A DNA stretch of 8,645 nt from an uncultured Eubacteriales bacterium. Lineage in GTDB: Bacteria > Bacillota > Clostridia > Oscillospirales > CAG-272. The stretch spans positions 1 to 8,645 of the forward strand of contig CAKRSS010000066.1 in assembly GCA_934401725.1 (NCBI GenBank). The letters run 5' to 3'. Shown here piece after piece: positions 4,724 through 8,645 of this stretch. Under the pieces are notes generated by a model. The model saw only the letters and a program-made list of their open reading frames with translations, did no database searches and was not told where the DNA came from. A program made the position numbers and the translations under genes. Numbering within the stretch: position 1 is the stretch's first letter; every line of letters starts with the position of its first letter.

Positions 4724-6526
4724 TCAGTCCTCTGCCTCAAACTGACTATGATACAGCTTCGCATACGCTCCGCCGGCGGCGAGGAGGGTGTCGTGGTTGC
4801 CCGTCTCGACTATGTGGCCGTCGCGCATGACGAGTATCACGTCCGCGTCGCGGATGGTCGAGAGACGGTGCGCGACTATAAAGCTCGTCCGGCCCGCCAT
4901 CAGACGGCTGAAGGCGTCCTGCACCTTGAGCTCGGTGCGCGTGTCGATTGAGGACGTCGCCTCGTCAAGTATCAGCACCGGCGGCTGGCGCAGCATGACG
5001 CGCGCTATGCACAGCAACTGACGCTGTCCCTCGGACAGCGATCCGCCGTCCTCGCCTATGCGGGTGTTGTAGCCGTCCGGCAGACGCGAGATGAAGCCGT
5101 GCGCGTGCGAAGCGCGGGCGGCCGCCTCGATTTCCTCATCCGTCGCGTCCGGCTTGCCCATAGCGATGTTGTCGCGGACGGTCCCCTCCGCCAGCCACGT
5201 CTCCTGAAGCACCATGCCGTAGTTGCGGCGCAGCGACTGCCGCGTCAGCGAGCGTATGTCGTACCCGTCGACGTTGACACTGCCGCCCTTGACGTCGTAA
5301 AACCGCATGAGAAGGTTGATAAGCGTCGTCTTGCCGCAGCCGGTCGGGCCTACAATCGCTATGCGCTGACCCGGACGCACGTCAAGCGTCAGATTCTCGA
5401 TGAGCGGGCGCTCGGGCAGATAGCTGAAGCTGACATCGTCAAGCTGTATGCCGCCGGGCGTCGGGTAGCCGAGCACGCCCGCGTCGGCGTCGGACGGCTC
5501 CTCCGGCTGGTCGAGCAGATCGAACACGCGTCCCGCGCAGGCAAGCGCGCCCTGAAGCTCGGCCACAACGCCCGAAATTTCGTTGAACGGCTTGGTGTAC
5601 TGGTTGGCGTAGGCTAAGAAGGACGCCAGCGCGCCGACCGTGATTTTGCTGATGGTAAAGCTGCCGATTGTGACGTTGCCCACCGCAACCATAGCGCCGC
5701 ACAGCGCCACCGCCGCGTAGACAAGGCTGTTGACAAAGCGCGTGGTCGGGTTGGTCAGCGACGAGAAGAAGATAGCCTTGAGGCTGACGCCGCGCAGGCG
5801 GGTGTTGGACTCGTCAAACCTGCCGAGCATGGCCGCCTCGCGCCCGAAGGCGACGGTCAGACGGCTGTTTTTGATGCTCTCGTTGACCAGCGCCGTCTGC
5901 TTGCCGCGCAGCTCGGACTGGCGGCGGAAATATTTGTACGTCCGCCCCGCGATAAACCTGGCGACGAACAGCGAGGCCGGCGTCAGCACCACCACGACCA
6001 GCGTGATGAGCGGGTTTATCGTCAGCATAAAGACGAGAGTGCCGAGGATGGTCACAACGCCCGTCAGCAGCTGTGAGAGCCCGAGCAGCAGACCGTCGGC
6101 GAAGCCGTCCGAGTCGGTGATGATGCGGCTGATGAGCTCGCCCGTCGGGTGGGTGTCGAGGTAGGACAGCGGAAGCGAGGTCAGCTTGCGGAAGGCGCTG
6201 TATCGCGTGTCGCGCAGCACGGCGTAGACCACGCGGTTGTTGATGACGCTCATCAGCCAGTGCAGCACCGCCGCGGCGACGGCGCATATGAGAATGGAGA
6301 TGAGGTTGGTTTTGATGGCATCGAGGTCGACCTGACCCGCGCCGACGGCAGCGTCTATGGCGCGTCCGGCGAGGATGGGGATGTAGAGCGTGAACAGCGC
6401 CGAGCCCGCCGCGAAGAGCAGCGAGAGAATGAGCCAGGGCGTGTGACGTCCGACGGCGCGGGTTGCGCGCGCGAGTATGCGGCGGCGCTCTGCCGGGGAC
6501 ATATCGGCCTTTTTGAGTTTAGCCAT
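4724..6526 (-). CDS. ABC exporter half-transporter, subunit with canonical ATPase residues
   Basis: A 600-aa membrane protein, fused six-helix ABC transmembrane domain (hydrophobic segments near 31-52, 73-97, 148-170, 172-193, 263-283 and 290-310) and nucleotide-binding domain (about 360-600). Motifs: A-loop Y369, Walker A GPTGCGKT (393-400), Q-loop Q441, signature LSEGQ (497-501), Walker B VLILDE with catalytic E522, H-loop H553. Walker A, E522 and H553 are intact, but the signature has E499 in place of the first Gly of LSGGQ. Paired with the 6519-8258 product this gives one canonical ATP site (this Walker set plus the partner's LSGGQ) and one degenerate site, as in TM287/288, BmrCD and LmrCD. 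The ATG at 6526 has GGAGG (6540-6536) 9 nt upstream, inside the preceding gene, which it overlaps by 8 bp. Substrate, possibly drugs, lipids or peptides, cannot be assigned; no bacteriocin or peptidase domain is present. Confidence 0.94.
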   Translation of the reverse strand: MAKLKKADMSPAERRRILARATRAVGRHTPWLILSLLFAAGSALFTLYIPILAGRAIDAAVGAGQVDLDAIKTNLISILICAVAAAVLHWLMSVINNRVVYAVLRDTRYSAFRKLTSLPLSYLDTHPTGELISRIITDSDGFADGLLLGLSQLLTGVVTILGTLVFMLTINPLITLVVVVLTPASLFVARFIAGRTYKYFRRQSELRGKQTALVNESIKNSRLTVAFGREAAMLGRFDESNTRLRGVSLKAIFFSSLTNPTTRFVNSLVYAAVALCGAMVAVGNVTIGSFTISKITVGALASFLAYANQYTKPFNEISGVVAELQGALACAGRVFDLLDQPEEPSDADAGVLGYPTPGGIQLDDVSFSYLPERPLIENLTLDVRPGQRIAIVGPTGCGKTTLINLLMRFYDVKGGSVNVDGYDIRSLTRQSLRRNYGMVLQETWLAEGTVRDNIAMGKPDATDEEIEAAARASHAHGFISRLPDGYNTRIGEDGGSLSEGQRQLLCIARVMLRQPPVLILDEATSSIDTRTELKVQDAFSRLMAGRTSFIVAHRLSTIRDADVILVMRDGHIVETGNHDTLLAAGGAYAKLYHSQFEAED

Positions 6527-8258
6527 TGCACTTCACCTCCTCGGTTGCGTGCTGGGATTCGCATATCTCGCGGTAGACGGGGCAGGACTCAAGCAACTCC
6601 GCGTGCGTGCCGATGCCGGCGACGCTGCCGTCGTCGAGCACGACGATGCGGTCGGCTCCGCGGACGGAGGAGACGCGCTGCGAGACGATAAAGACGGTCG
6701 GTCCGAAGTCGAGGCGGCGGAGCGAGCGCCGCAGCGCGGCGTCGGTGGCGTAGTCGAGAGCGGACGAGCTGTCGTCGAGGATGAGAATGCCGGGGCGGCG
6801 GACGAGCGCCCGCGCCACAGTCAGCCGCTGACGCTGACCGCCCGACAGTCCCGCGCCGCCCTCGCCGAGGACGGTGTCAAGCCCCTCGGGCTTGGCGGTG
6901 ACGAAGTCGTAGGCCTGCGACGCGCGCAGCGCGTCGTCGATGGCGGAGTCGGTCGCGTCGGGGTCGGAAAACAGCAGATTGTCGCGTATTGTGCCCGAAA
7001 ACAGCGCCGCGTGCTGAGGCACGACGCCCATTTCGCGGCGCAGTCCGGCGGGGTCAAGTCCGCGGACGTCCGCGCCGCCGACGAGGACAGCGCCCGCAGT
7101 CACGTCATAGAAGCGGGGGATGAGGTTGACCAGCGTCGACTTGCCGGAGCCTGTGCCGCCGATGACGCCCACCGTCTCGCCGGGGCGGACGGAGAAGCTC
7201 ACGTCGTGCAGCGCGTCGCCCGCGGCCGAGTCGTAGCGGAAGCTGACGTGCCGGAACTCGACGGCGCAGTCCTTGTCGCCCGACTCAAGCTCGGAGACAG
7301 GCAGCACGGGCATGCCCTCGACCGAGTCGATGGCGGACTGTATGCGTCCGCCGCAGGCGACGGCGCGGGTGATGTTGATGATAAGGTCGGCCATTTTGAT
7401 GAGCTCGGTGAGGATCTGGGTCATATAGTTGTAGAGCGCGACGAGGCTACCCTGGGTGAGCAGTCCGGCCTCAACGCGCAGCGCGCCCGTCCGGATAAGG
7501 ACGATGACGGCGATGTTGATCATGACCAGCGTGATGGGGTTCATGAGCGCGGAGACGGCTCCGGCGAGTCTCTGGACGGCCGTCAGGGCGTCGAGGCGGC
7601 GGTCGAACTCCTCGGTCTCATCTCTCTCGCGGCCGAACGCGCGGACGACGCGGGTGCCGTTGATGTTGCCGCGCACACCGGCGCTGACGCGGTCAAGCAG
7701 CTGCTGAACGCGGCGGTAGAGCGGGATTGTGATAAGCATAATGCCGAAAACGACGACGCACAGCGCGGGAATGACCACCGCGAACACGACCGCGGAGGGT
7801 GCGTCGACGGTAAAGGCCATAATCATAGCGCCGAAGACGACGAAGGGCGAGCGCAGCAGCAGGCGCAGCGCGAGGTTCATGCCGGACTGGAGCTGGTCGA
7901 CGTCGCCGCTCATGCGTGTTATGAGCGTGGACGCGCCTGCGCGGTCGAGCTCGGCGTAGGACATCTGTCCGATTTTCTCCATGAGCTGGTGTCGGACGGA
8001 GGCCGCAAAGCCGGTTGCGGCGCGGGCGGCGAAATACTGCGCGGTCAGCGAGCAGGCGAGCCCGACGGCCGCCAGCAGCGCGAGCACGCCGCACATGCGG
8101 AGTATATACCCCCGGTCGCCGCCGGGGATGCCGGTATCTATGATAGCCGCGACGATGAGCGGCACCATCAGCTCGAAGCTGGCCTCAAGCAGCTTGAATG
8201 CCGGTCCGAGTACCGCCTCAAGGCGGTACTTTTTGAGATGTGAGAACAGTTTTTTCAT
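6519..8258 (-). CDS. ABC exporter half-transporter, subunit with degenerate ATPase residues
   Basis: A 579-aa fused transmembrane/ATPase half-transporter, first gene of a two-gene operon. Hydrophobic segments lie near 18-41, 52-75, 131-150, 153-177, 240-258 and 267-290; the nucleotide-binding domain covers about 333-570. Motifs: Y342 (A-loop), Walker A GGTGSGKS (367-374), Q415, signature LSGGQ (471-475), Walker B ILILDD, H-loop position VSQRVSS. The catalytic Glu after Walker B is D496 and the switch His is Q527, the paired changes known from the degenerate-site subunits of heterodimeric exporters such as TM287. So this chain should bind ATP with little hydrolysis, while its intact LSGGQ completes the partner's active site. 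The ATG at 8258 has GGAG 5 nt upstream. The product should sit in the cytoplasmic membrane as a heterodimer with the 4724-6526 protein. No regulator gene is adjacent in the window. Confidence 0.94.
   Translation of the reverse strand: MKKLFSHLKKYRLEAVLGPAFKLLEASFELMVPLIVAAIIDTGIPGGDRGYILRMCGVLALLAAVGLACSLTAQYFAARAATGFAASVRHQLMEKIGQMSYAELDRAGASTLITRMSGDVDQLQSGMNLALRLLLRSPFVVFGAMIMAFTVDAPSAVVFAVVIPALCVVVFGIMLITIPLYRRVQQLLDRVSAGVRGNINGTRVVRAFGRERDETEEFDRRLDALTAVQRLAGAVSALMNPITLVMINIAVIVLIRTGALRVEAGLLTQGSLVALYNYMTQILTELIKMADLIINITRAVACGGRIQSAIDSVEGMPVLPVSELESGDKDCAVEFRHVSFRYDSAAGDALHDVSFSVRPGETVGVIGGTGSGKSTLVNLIPRFYDVTAGAVLVGGADVRGLDPAGLRREMGVVPQHAALFSGTIRDNLLFSDPDATDSAIDDALRASQAYDFVTAKPEGLDTVLGEGGAGLSGGQRQRLTVARALVRRPGILILDDSSSALDYATDAALRRSLRRLDFGPTVFIVSQRVSSVRGADRIVVLDDGSVAGIGTHAELLESCPVYREICESQHATEEVKCNG
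6524..6540 (-). promoter_or_regulatory. Shine-Dalgarno and start overlap coupling the two exporter genes
   Basis: GGAGG at 6540-6536 lies in the last codons of the first exporter gene, 9 nt before the ATG (6526-6524) of the second. The first gene stops at 6521-6519. Overlap of this kind favours coupled, near-equal synthesis, fitting a 1:1 heterodimer. Confidence 0.85.
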
Positions 8259-8289
8259 AGCTTCTCCGTGAAAAGTGGTTAACAGATAT

Positions 8290-8317
8290 ATTGTATCACA
8301 TTTTGGGGAAATGTCCA
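8290..8317 (-). promoter_or_regulatory. sigma-A promoter of the exporter operon
   Basis: Minus-strand TGGACA (8317-8312) and TACAAT (8295-8290) with a 16-bp spacer; 5/6 bases match in each box. A start near 8283 gives a 5' UTR of about 25 nt, too short for a riboswitch or T-box. The match is weaker than that of the two lipoprotein promoters. Confidence 0.65.
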
Positions 8318-8364
8318 GTGGTTTTTGAAGTTTTGCGGGCTATTGTTTACGGGGGGAATGTGGG

Positions 8365-8480
8365 CTATTTGCATATGCTCGTATGCGGTTTTAATTGAAT
8401 TTTAAGTTTGCGGTTCTTGCCGGAAAGCCCGGCGGGATCGATTTTTTATAAATAGTTCTTTGGCCGTGGAAAGGCACGCC
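8365..8480 (+). repeat. structured intergenic repeat, copy 3
   Basis: Forward copy matching the reverse complement of 4603-4715: GCATATGCTCGTATGC head, the AATTGAATTTTAAG segment (8394-8407), the TTTGCGGTT hairpin (9-bp stem, 8415-8423 with 8429-8437), a TTTTTT run at 8442-8447, then AGTTCTTTGGCCGTGGAAAGG. No plus-strand gene lies before it in the window, so the terminator-like look is a property of the repeat rather than evidence of a gene end. Confidence 0.8.
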
Positions 8481-8516
8481 GTGAAGGCCAACGACGGTGG
8501 AGAAGTGTACTCGCCG

Positions 8517-8588
8517 AACGTCGGCGGAAAGCGTTTTTAAAATAAGTTCTTTAGCCTTGGCGGGCTGTCGCCGTGGCGAATTCCGACG
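8517..8588 (+). repeat. second repeat module, copy 2
   Basis: Direct copy of 4526-4598, ending GCCGTGGCGAATTCCGACG. Between the first module and this one (8481-8516) is spacer with GAAGTGTACT at 8503-8512, a word that recurs at 8595-8604. Confidence 0.8.
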
Positions 8589-8598
8589 ATATCGAAGT

Positions 8599-8628
8599 GT
8601 ACTTTTCTGTTATGCAACAGAAAAGTAC
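8599..8628. repeat. 13-bp perfect palindrome near the right edge
   Basis: GTACTTTTCTGTT (8599-8611) and AACAGAAAAGTAC (8616-8628) are exact inverted repeats with a 4-nt loop. It directly follows the second repeat module and is followed by CAAAAGAGTGCACC. It may be the terminal part of the same repeat family; the window ends 17 bp later, so its boundary and any gene to the right are unseen. Confidence 0.8.
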
Positions 8629-8645
8629 CAAAAGAGTGCACCAAA

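Noticed and set aside
4411..4951. Open frames on both strands in the gap before the exporter operon
   Set aside because: They lie over the repeat modules and their apparent proteins are repeat translations; part of one runs antisense into the exporter gene.
6477..8243. A 588-codon plus-strand frame
   Set aside because: It is antisense to the first exporter gene, whose ABC motifs are all in place; the long frame is an effect of high GC content.
8259..8340. Riboswitch or leader RNA before the exporter operon
   Set aside because: The predicted 5' UTR is only about 25 nt.

Overview
The window reads as chromosomal DNA of a fairly GC-rich member of the Clostridia, probably an uncultured gut Oscillospirales/Ruminococcaceae-type bacterium. 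This is an inference from the Gram-positive style lipoprotein signal peptides, strong Shine-Dalgarno sequences, consensus sigma-A promoters set in AT-rich gaps between GC-rich genes, and the style of the intergenic palindromic repeats. No rRNA, tRNA, CRISPR array, transposase or phage gene was seen.

Layout: (1) 86-889, minus strand: a lipoprotein of the family 3 (amino-acid type) solute-binding proteins, with a perfect consensus promoter at 969-997. (2) 1003-1720: no gene; about 600 bp of it (1070-1665) is a G-rich, nearly T-free degenerate repeat array that leaves all six frames open and produces spurious ORFs. (3) 1769-3310, minus: a second, larger lipoprotein of the sugar/peptide-type extracellular solute-binding proteins, with a strong terminator (1716-1749) and a perfect consensus promoter (3378-3406). 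(4) 3311-3610: a divergent control region holding two promoters, an inverted repeat shared with other gaps, and an 18-bp perfect palindrome that resembles parS. (5) 3611-4378, plus: an HpcH/HpaI-type class II aldolase homologue whose active-site residues are altered. (6) 4379-4723: a gap filled by copies of a structured intergenic repeat that probably also supplies terminators. (7) 4724-8258, minus: two overlapping ABC exporter half-transporter genes, with complementary degenerate and canonical nucleotide-binding motifs as in heterodimeric exporters. (8) 8259-8645: their promoter and a further repeat cluster related to that of 4447-4715, partly in inverted orientation.

How the genes work together: the two exporter genes are clearly one operon (8-bp overlap, the second gene's Shine-Dalgarno inside the first) and should make one asymmetric exporter. 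The two binding lipoproteins are each transcribed alone and no permease or importer ATPase lies in the window, so their membrane partners must be elsewhere. The aldolase gene is a single-gene unit facing the second lipoprotein gene across a shared control region; a functional link between them is possible but not shown.

The least ordinary parts are the aldolase homologue with H45, E149 and D175 all exchanged, the G-rich array with its 68-bp duplicated unit and G-quadruplex motif, and the dispersed hairpin repeat whose three copies differ in sequence but keep their pairing and bracket the exporter operon.
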